Shown in pieces: positions 7,036 to 15,233 of a stretch of DNA of 53,837 nucleotides. The notes under the pieces were generated by a model. It saw only the letters and a list, made by a program, of their open reading frames with translations, made no database searches and was not told where the DNA came from. The translations under genes were made by a program, and so were the position numbers. Positions within the stretch are counted from its first letter, which is position 1; each line of letters starts with the position of its first letter. Origin of the DNA: Tenericutes bacterium RIFOXYA12_FULL_35_10 (GTDB lineage Bacteria; Bacillota_I; Bacilli_A; Acholeplasmatales; Acholeplasmataceae); the NCBI GenBank assembly GCA_001830045.1, contig MIDA01000030.1, forward strand, positions 1 through 53,837, written 5' to 3'.

Positions 7036-10011
7036 ATGAAAAAAGTACTATTCATTACACTTTCATTTATTTTTCTTTTTACTTTATTCGGTTGCAAAGA
7101 CAAAAATGATGATACAACACCTCCTCAAATCCTATTCAGTTTTGAGGATTTTTATCAAGATTTTTTGATGTATGAAGAACATCTTAATGCGATTGTCCTT
7201 CAAAAAGAATCGCCACAAGAAACAAATCAAATTCGTACTCAAACCACTGATTTATCATCACTTGAAGAGTTTTTGGTCACGATAGAACGCGAGGATATTC
7301 TAGCTTCACATTATGCAAGCACCTTTGATAAAGTTCATGATGCTTACTACGAACAACTTATAACGACAAGAGATCTTGTCCAGACCATTAAAACAGCTAT
7401 TTCGGAATCTGAAGACATTGAGCTTAATCATGATTTTATCCCAGAAACATTATCAAATGCTAAGTTTAAATTTGTTAAATCTTCAGGGGGTTACATTCTT
7501 ATTGATGCGCTTATTGGCTCTGAGCATAGCTATTTAAAATTAAGTCTTCATGATGATCTTTTAGACTATCAACAGTTCAGCTATTATTATGATACTAATC
7601 AAGAATCTCTTGGAGAAGATTTTCACCTCAACTACAATTATTTTAAATTCTTAGAAAACAAAGATGCTGTCTACATTTTTCATAATGAAACCAGTTCTTA
7701 CTTAAGTTACATCAATATTGAATTAGATGAAGAATTTTCAATAGGTGTGGGTTCTGAATTTATCGAATCTGGAGATTCGGGGACTAAAGGATATACAATC
7801 TCACGCTTTGATCGACAAACCAATTCACAAGCCTATTTGGATATCGTAAATGATAAAATCGTTAGTGAAACCTACGATATCTTTGATGAATATGGTGGTG
7901 TATATCGTTATGATGATCATGATATCACGGATGGTAAGATTCAACTTCAAATCAATTTCGTTACTGCAACAGGATGGGACTATGTTGTTGCCAGTGATGC
8001 GAGCAATGAAGAGATTGATGCTGCAACAGGTGTGTTCTTAAATGATGGAACAAAGATTTATGATGAATGGTTTAACTACACATACACACCTACCTATGGT
8101 TTTTTAGGCCTTTGGATTGACTTAAGCAGCAAAGAGGATCTCACAGATGAACTGTTTTCTCTTAATCAATTTCAAATGAATCTCGATCATCCAAAAGCAA
8201 ACCTAGACTTTTTCAATCAAGTCGATTTAGATCATTTTTACGAAATTAAAGAAGAATTCCAAATTGAAAATTTGAATATGTTTGCAGAAGATTTAGATCA
8301 AGAACTCTACGAATACATTGATGAAGATATTAGACTTGCCCTAGAAGGAAAAAACAATCCAGATGTACCTTCAGTTCCACTAGGCGATGTGGAACCATAT
8401 TTGGAAAGAATGGCGTTATTTCAACAACACTTTGAAACTGCTCCAGAATATGTAGCTGAAGGATCTACTTTCCTTAGACTCAAAGATGGTGATGGACTTG
8501 TCGTATCGACAACCACTGTCACTGAATCCAGCATTTTTAGCTTAAATGATCTTTATTTTCGCCTTGTTCAACATAGTTCAGGCAAAGAATACAGTTATGA
8601 TATTGATGGCACAAAAGGAAAAATCGTTATTTTTGAAGCTGAAGGTCCGACTTTAAAGTACCGTGTTGCAAGTGATCAAGCGACCCAAGAAAACTTTATG
8701 GCTGCGTATAACGACGTTTTTGGTGAAGAAGAGAAAAATGTCATCAATCGTATTAAACAGATTAATGACACCACATTCGAACTTTATCTATTTGCAGATC
8801 ATTTTAAGGTGAGTGGTGTTTCCCTAGTCACCTTATATGAACAAATGGGTATTTCTGGATTATCAGGTCAAGAACTGATGATCAAGATTGAGTTTGCCGA
8901 AGATTTTAAGAGTTATGATCAAACCATGATCATTTCAGACCTATCAGTTAGCGTAGATGGTCAAAGCTATACGATTGAAACTAAAATTGAGTATTCAATA
9001 AGCATTAAAAAGCCCTTGAGATACATTTCACCATTGGATCAATTCTATTATGATTTCTATTTACCTAAGAATATAAATGATGTATTAATCGTTAAAGGAC
9101 TTCACAATGATCGTTATGTTTTAGATAAAGGAACACAATATCTTCATTTGTGGTTAACTCCGGGTGAGTACTCGGTTGATGTTTATGAAGATTATCTCGA
9201 TACTAGCGTCACCATTTTTGATGATAAAGGAAATGAACTTGTCAATGAAGATCGATTTACCGTAACAACTGAAGGTCTTATTATCGTTGAAATTACATCT
9301 TCAGTCAAGCAAAGCACCGATATCTATGTAAGAGCAAATCCATCGCCAAAATTTGTTGATTTCTATTTTGATGATGTGGATGGTACGCTCATAGAATCGG
9401 TAGATCCTGATGGCTACACATTTTATTACATTCATATTTCATCAGCAAGTCAAGACCGAATTCTCATTTTGGATCCTTACTTTTTGGATGATGTGTTAGA
9501 ATTTGAAAGTATGTCCATAGAATATAATCTTGAAGCATATAATATATTTGAATATTGCGATATCTATCCTAAAAGAGAAGATCAAAAAACATGTTATTTC
9601 TATCTGCCTAAAGATGTGGATATTGTTATGGAGTTGGATGCTAGTTATAGTGGTGAATTTGGAATTTCATATGTGTATTTGGATATCCCCTCTGAAACAG
9701 TTTTCGAAAGCTATATATGGAGTGATTTAGAAACAACCCCAATGATACTCTTAACTTCTGATCAACAGGAAACGCTTGTATCTTTTACAATTACTGAAGC
9801 GGGTTATTATGAACTTTCAATGAGTTATGAATATTTTGCACACTCATACCAGGATGCTACACTCTATGACCAAAGCGGAAACGTCCTCTCAGAGGATTGG
9901 GATCATCAAGTTTATTTCGATGTGGGTGAATATACCATAAATATCCATATCACCAATGAATTTGGGGAAGTAAATGTATTGTGTATTGCAAAAATGATCT
10001 TTCATGATTAA
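7036..10011 (+). CDS. Large surface lipoprotein, 991 aa, function unknown
   Basis: The signal peptide MKKVLFITLSFIFLFTLFGC ends in a lipobox at C20. The mature protein is acidic and rich in Asp, Tyr and Phe, with no transmembrane helix after the signal, so it should lie on the outer face tethered by lipid. No enzyme motif is recognised in residues 25-690. The last 300 residues look like beta-sandwich modules resembling bacterial pre-peptidase C-terminal (PPC) domains: ITEAGYYELSMSY, ATLYDQSGNVLSED, DVGEYTINIHI, and an earlier similar block with LTPGEYSVDVYE and VTIFDDKGNELV. A strong GGGGG ribosome site precedes the ATG by 11 bases. It is a single-gene unit ended by a bidirectional hairpin. 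Confidence 0.75.
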   Translation: MKKVLFITLSFIFLFTLFGCKDKNDDTTPPQILFSFEDFYQDFLMYEEHLNAIVLQKESPQETNQIRTQTTDLSSLEEFLVTIEREDILASHYASTFDKVHDAYYEQLITTRDLVQTIKTAISESEDIELNHDFIPETLSNAKFKFVKSSGGYILIDALIGSEHSYLKLSLHDDLLDYQQFSYYYDTNQESLGEDFHLNYNYFKFLENKDAVYIFHNETSSYLSYINIELDEEFSIGVGSEFIESGDSGTKGYTISRFDRQTNSQAYLDIVNDKIVSETYDIFDEYGGVYRYDDHDITDGKIQLQINFVTATGWDYVVASDASNEEIDAATGVFLNDGTKIYDEWFNYTYTPTYGFLGLWIDLSSKEDLTDELFSLNQFQMNLDHPKANLDFFNQVDLDHFYEIKEEFQIENLNMFAEDLDQELYEYIDEDIRLALEGKNNPDVPSVPLGDVEPYLERMALFQQHFETAPEYVAEGSTFLRLKDGDGLVVSTTTVTESSIFSLNDLYFRLVQHSSGKEYSYDIDGTKGKIVIFEAEGPTLKYRVASDQATQENFMAAYNDVFGEEEKNVINRIKQINDTTFELYLFADHFKVSGVSLVTLYEQMGISGLSGQELMIKIEFAEDFKSYDQTMIISDLSVSVDGQSYTIETKIEYSISIKKPLRYISPLDQFYYDFYLPKNINDVLIVKGLHNDRYVLDKGTQYLHLWLTPGEYSVDVYEDYLDTSVTIFDDKGNELVNEDRFTVTTEGLIIVEITSSVKQSTDIYVRANPSPKFVDFYFDDVDGTLIESVDPDGYTFYYIHISSASQDRILILDPYFLDDVLEFESMSIEYNLEAYNIFEYCDIYPKREDQKTCYFYLPKDVDIVMELDASYSGEFGISYVYLDIPSETVFESYIWSDLETTPMILLTSDQQETLVSFTITEAGYYELSMSYEYFAHSYQDATLYDQSGNVLSEDWDHQVYFDVGEYTINIHITNEFGEVNVLCIAKMIFHD

Positions 10012-10060
10012 ACTTTGGGTTATCTTTTTTAATGACAGTTATTAAATATTTTGCTGTAGT

Positions 10061-10098
10061 AAAAAAGGTCATTGGATTTCAATGGCCTTTTATTTTTT
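10061..10098. terminator. Bidirectional terminator between convergent genes
   Basis: AAAAGGTCATTG pairs with CAATGGCCTTTT (one G-U) over a 5-base loop, with T-runs in both directions. It ends the 991-aa lipoprotein transcript (+) and the ice-binding operon (-). The stem resembles the terminal hairpin of the ~100-bp repeats, but the rest of the repeat is absent. Confidence 0.8.
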
Positions 10099-10119
10099 AA
10101 TTATTCAATATGACTATCC

Positions 10120-10590
10120 TTATGCTAACCTTGGTTGCTGACTCAATTTTAATAAACCGATCATTACTCCTAAAATTGAAAGACCTGCAGCAATAATTAG
10201 TCCTATGCCATATGTCCATTCAACATCAATTTCATTCACGTTACCTAAAATGGTGACGGTTACTGTTGTAAACTCTGGAATCAATAAAATAAGTATTGCA
10301 GAGACGACAAATAGAATCGTTGAGATCAGGTACCCCTTTTTTAAATATAAAGGAATAAGTCCGCCAATGAGTGGTAAAACAAATGCTAATAAAACGAGAG
10401 GATTAAATGCGATCTCACCACTCGCCCATGGACCAAGGTTTGCAAATTCGTTTCCAAAAGCAACTTCTAATCCTGTAAATGATGAATCAGAATCCTTAAG
10501 CACTAAAACAGTAAGCATAATCATCAATGATGCGAGAAGACCAACAAAAGCATTGATGATTTTTAAATCATACTTTTGAATTTTTTTCAT
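10120..10590 (-). CDS. Small integral membrane protein, four helices, unknown function
   Basis: 156 aa from the ATG at 10590; the GTG codon at 10593 directly follows the stop of the upstream gene. Predicted helices: INAFVGLLASLMIMLTVLVL, PLVLLAFVLPLIGGLIPLYL, ISTILFVVSAILILLI and YGIGLIIAAGLSILGVMIGLL, with a polar loop between helices 1 and 2. No catalytic motif is visible. It is third in a minus-strand operon after the ice-binding lipoprotein and a GlsB/YeaQ-type protein. No strong ribosome site precedes it, so translation is probably coupled to the upstream gene. Confidence 0.7.
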   Translation of the reverse strand: MKKIQKYDLKIINAFVGLLASLMIMLTVLVLKDSDSSFTGLEVAFGNEFANLGPWASGEIAFNPLVLLAFVLPLIGGLIPLYLKKGYLISTILFVVSAILILLIPEFTTVTVTILGNVNEIDVEWTYGIGLIIAAGLSILGVMIGLLKLSQQPRLA

Positions 10591-10593
10591 CAC

Positions 10594-10845
10594 TTATCGT
10601 CTTGATAATGAATTAAAGACTGCAATTAAGAGTGCAGCTCCTCCAACAGAAACGAGTAATCCCGTTAAAGTAAAAGCATTCACATTACCAAATCCTAAGA
10701 TATCCATTAACCACATACCAAGTGCTGAACCGACAAGACCAAAGACGATATTAGCAATAAGTCCCATACGATGATTCTTCTTCATAACGATGCTTGCTAG
10801 CCAACCAACGAGAGCACCAAATAATAACCACAGTAAAATATACAT
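10594..10845 (-). CDS. GlsB/YeaQ/YmgE-family small membrane protein
   Basis: 83 aa with a hydrophobic, glycine-rich pattern: LLFGALVGWLASIVMKK, then NIVFGLVGSALGMWLMD, then LTGLLVSVGGAALLIAVF. The GALVGWLA opening and NIVxGxxGxxxG centre are hallmarks of the transglycosylase-associated family (PF04226), whose members are stress-induced membrane proteins of uncertain mechanism. GGAGGAATAAAT precedes the ATG. It starts 22 bases after the ice-binding gene ends, so it is probably in the same transcript. Confidence 0.85.
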   Translation of the reverse strand: MYILLWLLFGALVGWLASIVMKKNHRMGLIANIVFGLVGSALGMWLMDILGFGNVNAFTLTGLLVSVGGAALLIAVFNSLSRR

Positions 10846-10867
10846 TATTTATTCCTCCTATATAACC

Positions 10868-12160
10868 CTAAGGTTTTGTCACAACAGTAGCATCTAATGA
10901 AACGCTTGTCTGTGCATAAATCATTCCTGTAAGCGATGATCCTGTATTCATTGATACATTTGTCATCGATAAAATAATCCCTTGAAAATCTGCACCAACG
11001 CCAATGGCGATGGTATCTGCAACAACCCAATAAATATGTTCAGGTAATACACCACCTGTTAAAGTGATTTGTGTGTTTGCAGCCATGGTGAGTGTTCCTG
11101 CGATTTGAAAGATAAATACATCGGTTGAACTACCATTTAACGTGAAATCGGTATTGATTAAAACATCATTGCTCCACATATAAACACCACTTGTTAATGT
11201 TTTTCCACTGAGATCACCGGTATAAAGCTCCGTATAATCTGCAGTTCTACTTGCACCATCTTGATAAGCAGTTAATACATCAGCTATGGCAGATGTTAAT
11301 AAAGCTGGTGTTCCCACTTGATAATCAGATGCATAGATATGACCTGTAACAAGCGATGATGTTGAGAATGTGTTTCCACTATCCATAATTAAACCAAAAC
11401 CTGTTATGTATGATGCTGATACAGGGCTGACACCGATATCACCGATAACGGAAGTTGCTCCAGTAGCGGAAATACCTGTTTTAGATAGGATAGCAAATGC
11501 TTCTGCAGTACCTAAGTTAATGTCTAGAACAACTTTAGTTCCGTTTTGTTTTTTTAAGTTAAAAGCATTCGTTGCTAAAGCAAGTTCGTTGACAGCATCT
11601 GATACTTCATTATCAGTCAACGGTGTTTCAGATAATGTTGTTTGTGCTAAGGTAATGGCTTGTTGATATGTTGTTTGATCAGCTAAAAGCACCCATGAAA
11701 CTGAAGAGACATATTGATCAGCTGAAGTACCTACCATTGTTTCATTCATATTTTGGTTTGCATCTGCAATTGCATCAGCAAGTGGCGCTGTATTGTCAGT
11801 GACTTGATTGCTAATGGTAATCACTAATTCTGCACTGATCGCTTTTGCACTTTGAGATACAGTCTTAACCGTAACCGTGCCATTCATAACAGCGGATAGT
11901 AAACCACTTTGATTGATAATAGCAGATCCTGTTCCATCAGTGACAGACCAGGTGATACTTTTATCGCTTGCATCAGCAGGTGTGATTGTAGCTGATAACT
12001 GCAAAGTACCTGCATGTGTTGTGATAGTTGTGAGTGCACCAGCACTTTGTAATGTAATGCCTGTGACTGACACCACCTCACCTTCATTTGTCTTACATCC
12101 TGCAATTGTAAATAACAATCCAACAGAAAGTATGATAATCATGATTTTTAATATTCTCAT
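10868..12160 (-). CDS. Ice-binding (DUF3494) lipoprotein with Big_2 and FIVAR modules
   Basis: 430 aa. The lipobox LLFTIAGC (C22) anchors it outside the membrane. Residues about 28-118 form a Big_2 Ig-like domain (VTGITLQSAG, LQLSATITPADASDKSITWSV, SGLLSAV). Residues about 125-205 resemble a FIVAR three-helix spacer (SSVSWVLLADQTTYQQAI). From about 210 to the end it matches the DUF3494/IBP type 1 beta-solenoid: LGTAEAFAILSKTGIS, VIGDIGVSPVSA, SGVYMWSNDV, DVFIFQIAGTLTM, IYWVVADTIAIGVGADFQGIIL and MNTGSSLTGMIYAQ. The family binds ice, prevents recrystallisation or holds cells at ice. AAAGGAGAA precedes the ATG. Such genes are often transferred between cold-living microbes. Confidence 0.92.
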   Translation of the reverse strand: MRILKIMIIILSVGLLFTIAGCKTNEGEVVSVTGITLQSAGALTTITTHAGTLQLSATITPADASDKSITWSVTDGTGSAIINQSGLLSAVMNGTVTVKTVSQSAKAISAELVITISNQVTDNTAPLADAIADANQNMNETMVGTSADQYVSSVSWVLLADQTTYQQAITLAQTTLSETPLTDNEVSDAVNELALATNAFNLKKQNGTKVVLDINLGTAEAFAILSKTGISATGATSVIGDIGVSPVSASYITGFGLIMDSGNTFSTSSLVTGHIYASDYQVGTPALLTSAIADVLTAYQDGASRTADYTELYTGDLSGKTLTSGVYMWSNDVLINTDFTLNGSSTDVFIFQIAGTLTMAANTQITLTGGVLPEHIYWVVADTIAIGVGADFQGIILSMTNVSMNTGSSLTGMIYAQTSVSLDATVVTKP

Positions 12161-12333
12161 TTTTTTAAATTTCTCCTTTTAAACGTACATGGTTTGATAC
12201 GCATGTTCTTGTCCACTTTCACTCTACCATGCTAAGTGCCAATTAAAACATTCATAGGTAATATGTTTTAAATCACTTAATTGGGTTTATTAAGTATGAT
12301 GAGTTTGGAAAAAAGTATCATTGCTCTTTAGTC

Positions 12334-12362
12334 TTGTGAATGTGTATCAAAAGTGATACAAT
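12334..12362 (+). promoter_or_regulatory. relB-fic promoter with palindromic operator
   Basis: TTGTGA and TACAAT are 17 bases apart, with TGA extending the -10. TGTATCA-AAAG-TGATACA (12343-12360) is a 7+4+7 palindrome overlapping the -10. A further half-site GTATCA sits at 12315-12320. This matches the usual autoregulation of ribbon-helix-helix antitoxin operons. Confidence 0.78.
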
Positions 12363-12380
12363 ATAACTGAGGTGATGATG

Positions 12381-12698
12381 ATGAGAAACGATGTTATTCA
12401 TGTAAGAGTATCTGATGAACTTAAAGCGAATGTTGAATCCATTTTAAGTGATTTAGGTATTACTTTGTCTTATGCAGTCAATATGTATTTAAAGCAAATA
12501 GAAGCCAAAAGAGGGATTCCGTTTGATGTTGTTTTGCCAAGTCAGGAAAAATCAAGAGAAGTTGAGATGCTCGCTAAGGCTATTAATCTAACTGGGGGAA
12601 AAGAAGTATCTTCGTACGCAAATCGAATACTAAGTTTATACGCTCAAGAAATAATTGATTATGAAACAGCAGTATTTGCACTCGGAAGGAACTTGTAA
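12381..12698 (+). CDS. RelB/DinJ-family antitoxin paired with Fic
   Basis: 105 aa from the third ATG of a GTG-ATG-ATG-ATG run; GAGGTG at 12369-12374 best suits 12381. Residues 1-50 form a RelB/DinJ ribbon-helix-helix (IHVRVSDELKANVESILSDLGITLSYAVNMYLKQI). The tail (residues 64-105) is unlike the usual RelB toxin-binding tail. It reads TGGKEV and then LYAQEIIDYETAVFAL, which resembles the VbhA layout of an inhibitory S/TxxxE helix followed by a Y-x-x-x-E-I-x-x-x-E-A helix. It probably represses the operon and blocks the Fic active site. The stop overlaps the fic start by one base. Confidence 0.85.
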   Translation: MRNDVIHVRVSDELKANVESILSDLGITLSYAVNMYLKQIEAKRGIPFDVVLPSQEKSREVEMLAKAINLTGGKEVSSYANRILSLYAQEIIDYETAVFALGRNL

Positions 12699-13387
12699 TG
12701 AAAGATCCATACATTTGTCAGGACTCTGATGTATTAATCAATAAAGCTAACATAAGGGATAAAGATAAACTTGACGAGTATGAGAATCGTATGACAAATC
12801 TTGCTTTGATTTCATTGATCAAAGATTCCTTCAAACTTCATACATCACAAGATGTCTTTAAAATCCACCTGATCTTGTTTGAAAATGTCTATGAATGGGC
12901 AGGGAAACCAAGACATATTGATATTTATAAAGATGAACCGATCATCAACAATATGAGCGTTGAGTACACAAAATACAAAAAAATCATCGAAAAAATGAAT
13001 AACATAGATCATAAATATTTCAATCAAGATTGGGAATATTTGAAAAAAGAAGACTTCATTTATTTATTTACAAGATTGATAACCGATATTTGGAAAGTGC
13101 ATCCATTTAGAGAAGGAAACACGAGAACAGTATCAATATTTGCTTTTCTATTCTTAAAGCAATATGGTTATGACTTCAATGCAGAATTAATAAGTCGTCA
13201 CGCAAAGTATTTTAGAAATGCACTTGTGATGGCTTCATTGGGTCAATATGCAGAATATCAATATTTACAAAATATATTGATTGATGCCGTATCAAACAAA
13301 GTAGATTTAGATAGAAAAGATAGTTACGATAGAATTAAAGATTATCATATGGATCAATATAAGTATGCTTATCATAAGGCAAAGTGA
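12698..13387 (+). CDS. fic: Fic-family toxin of an antitoxin-linked pair
   Basis: 229 aa, with ATG overlapping the antitoxin stop (TAATG). The Fic motif is HPFREGNTRTVSIF with catalytic H135, the EGNTR form of the cell-filamentation Fic group. A VYEWAGKPRHIDI segment (residues 64-76) is typical of the flap and N-terminal part of this class. No inhibitory S/TxxxE(G/N) helix is seen inside the toxin, which fits class I, where the partner provides inhibition. The predicted activity is transfer of AMP from ATP to a target protein, stopping growth when the antitoxin is lost. Repeat copy 3 begins a few bases after its stop and probably terminates the operon. Confidence 0.9.
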   Translation: MKDPYICQDSDVLINKANIRDKDKLDEYENRMTNLALISLIKDSFKLHTSQDVFKIHLILFENVYEWAGKPRHIDIYKDEPIINNMSVEYTKYKKIIEKMNNIDHKYFNQDWEYLKKEDFIYLFTRLITDIWKVHPFREGNTRTVSIFAFLFLKQYGYDFNAELISRHAKYFRNALVMASLGQYAEYQYLQNILIDAVSNKVDLDRKDSYDRIKDYHMDQYKYAYHKAK

Positions 13388-13390
13388 TAG

Positions 13391-13496
13391 ACATATATGT
13401 ATAAACTTCAAGTCTTTTTTTCAGCACCACTTTTTGAATAATTTATTTTTTGAAAAAGGCTATTGATGTTTAATGGTCTTTTGTTTTTCTTACATT
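13391..13496 (+). repeat. Dispersed ~100-bp intergenic repeat, copy 3, with terminator
   Basis: It begins 4 bases after the Fic toxin gene with ATATATGTATAAACTTCA, runs through TTTTTGAATAATTTATTTTTTGA, and ends in AAGGCTATTGA/TTAATGGTCTT followed by TTGTTTTTC. All stem changes relative to copy 1 keep pairing through G-U. The rest of the 13388-13699 gap holds only the abiEi promoter. Confidence 0.78.
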
Positions 13497-13637
13497 AGGA
13501 AATAATTATTTTTTAGTATCATGAAAGACAATATAAGGCATCAACTTTAATGATATAAGGAGATGTTTTGACTTTTAAATCCATCTATGTCCTTTTATGA
13601 TTTTCATCTTTTATTATGAATGAAAGGAAGAAAGAAT

Positions 13638-13675
13638 TTGATAAAACCTTGATAATCTCCAGAAAATGTTATAAA
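13638..13675 (+). promoter_or_regulatory. abiE promoter region
   Basis: Two TTGATAA direct repeats (13638 and 13649) lie upstream of an extended -10 TGTTATAAA (13667-13675). The second repeat is 15 bases from the -10. AbiEi proteins are known to repress their own promoters through repeats, so these could be its sites. Confidence 0.5.
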
Positions 13676-13699
13676 ATAAAATTAAGTGGAGGAAATAAT

Positions 13700-14290
13700 A
13701 TGATTGTGACGACTTTATATCTTAAAGAAAAATACAAAGACTATACGGATATTAATGGCAAGATTAAAAGAGATGTAGAAAATGGCATCTTATTTCCACT
13801 TGTGAGAGGTATCTATGAGACAAATAGTGAAACGGATGGATTCTTACTATCCTCATACATTTATGGACCTTCATATCTATCTTTCGAATATGCTCTCTCA
13901 TACCACAATATGATTCCAGAAAGAGTCATGATGTATACGAATGCAACCTTTAACAAAAGAAAGAGCAAGTTATATAAAAATCACTTCGGGATTTTTGCAT
14001 ATCGGGATGTACCTAAAGATGTATTCCCATTTTTTGTGCAAGTTTTCGAACAAGATTCATATGCCTACTTTATGGCAAGTGCTGAAAAAGCTTTATGCGA
14101 TTTACTTTATATTAAGAAACCTGTAAAAAGTATGAAAGAATTGAAGGTTTTACTTTTTGAAGATCTTAGAATAAATAGAGAAACATTTAATGAACTTAAC
14201 TTTAATGACATTAAGTTCTTATCGAGTAAATACGTTTCAAACAATATAAAGTATCTACAAAAGTATATTGAAAGCGAGTATAGAAAATGA
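13700..14290 (+). CDS. abiEi: AbiEi-type antitoxin/regulator (type IV toxin-antitoxin)
   Basis: 196 aa from the ATG at 13700, chosen for the GGAGGA site at 13688-13693; the ORF-track start at 13616 adds 28 unsupported codons. Residues 1-45 form the short winged-helix segment (YLKEKYKDYTDINGKIKRDVENGILFPLVRGIYE) found in AbiEi, with its 'reads like a transcriptional repressor' layout. The C-terminal part contains GPSYLSFEYALSYHNMIPE and MASAEKALCDLLY, hallmark segments of the AbiEi C-terminal family. It overlaps abiEii by 4 bases. In known pairs this protein represses the promoter and counters the nucleotidyltransferase without needing a stable complex. Confidence 0.87.
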   Translation: MIVTTLYLKEKYKDYTDINGKIKRDVENGILFPLVRGIYETNSETDGFLLSSYIYGPSYLSFEYALSYHNMIPERVMMYTNATFNKRKSKLYKNHFGIFAYRDVPKDVFPFFVQVFEQDSYAYFMASAEKALCDLLYIKKPVKSMKELKVLLFEDLRINRETFNELNFNDIKFLSSKYVSNNIKYLQKYIESEYRK

Positions 14291-15150
14291 CAATCATTCA
14301 ACAAATGATCAACAAATATGATCCAAAAACAATAGAAGATAAAAAAAGCGCGATGAAAGAAGTATTACAAGAAGTAGTTTTGGCTGGCCTTTCTAAAACC
14401 GATTTTTTTACATATGCTGCTTTCTATGGTGGAACAGCGTTAAGAATATTTTATGGTATGGATAGATTTAGTGAGGATCTTGATTTCTCATTACTTGTTA
14501 GTGACGAAACTTTTGATATCAGTAAGTATTTAAAACCGATAAGTGAAACGATGAACTCACTTGGACTTCATTTTGAGGTATCAAAAAAAGAGAAGTCAAA
14601 TGAATCAACCATTGATTCAGCATTTATTAAAGGAAATACTAAAGAGACATTTATAACTATTTACCCCAATTCAACAGGTTCTGCTCAAATCATTCATAAT
14701 GAAAAAATCATTATTAAATTCGAAATTGATGTAAATCCACCAAAATATGCGAATACAGAAATTAAGTATCGCTTGTTGCCGTTCCCATACCAAGTTAGAA
14801 TCTATGATAAGAGTTCATTATTTGCTGGTAAAATTCATGCTGTTATTGCAAGAAGTTGGAAAAACCGTGTAAAAGGTAGGGATTTATACGACTATATCTA
14901 TTATCTTAGTTTAGATACTAAAGTGAATTTGAAACATTTAGAAGCAAGACTAAAACAAACGAAATCTATTGAAAGTGATACTATATTAACTAAAGAAATA
15001 CTCATTGAATTACTAGAAAAAAGATTTAGTCAAATTGATTTTGATATTGCAAAATCAGATGTAAGACCCTTTATAAAAGACCAAGATAACTTAGATATTT
15101 GGAATAGTGATTTCTTTAAATCAATTACACAAGGTATTAAAATCGATTAA
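14287..15150 (+). CDS. abiEii: AbiEii nucleotidyltransferase toxin
   Basis: 287 aa, starting in an ATGA overlap with abiEi. It has the AbiEii/DUF1814 fingerprint: YGGTALRIFYGMDRFSEDLDFSLL (residues 47-70), where GGT and the DLD aspartates form the polymerase-beta-type nucleotidyltransferase site. FAGKIHAVIARSWKNRVKGRDLYDYIYYL follows in the C-terminal half. Family members transfer nucleotides (GTP binding is documented, and related MenT proteins modify tRNA ends), causing reversible growth arrest and phage abortive infection. The length is normal and the key residues are intact, so the system looks functional. Confidence 0.9.
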   Translation: MTIIQQMINKYDPKTIEDKKSAMKEVLQEVVLAGLSKTDFFTYAAFYGGTALRIFYGMDRFSEDLDFSLLVSDETFDISKYLKPISETMNSLGLHFEVSKKEKSNESTIDSAFIKGNTKETFITIYPNSTGSAQIIHNEKIIIKFEIDVNPPKYANTEIKYRLLPFPYQVRIYDKSSLFAGKIHAVIARSWKNRVKGRDLYDYIYYLSLDTKVNLKHLEARLKQTKSIESDTILTKEILIELLEKRFSQIDFDIAKSDVRPFIKDQDNLDIWNSDFFKSITQGIKID

Positions 15151-15233
15151 TGGGACAGTTGTTATCCACTTTAGAATCATAAAAGCTCTTCTTATCTATG
15201 CACTTACTAGAAATTTATAGAATCAAAAAAAAT

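Noticed and set aside
10845-11030. 61-aa minus-strand ORF
   Set aside because: An out-of-frame shadow within the ice-binding gene.
3791-13496. CRISPR array
   Set aside because: The repeats are ~100 bp, imperfect and kilobases apart, with no spacer regularity and no cas genes.
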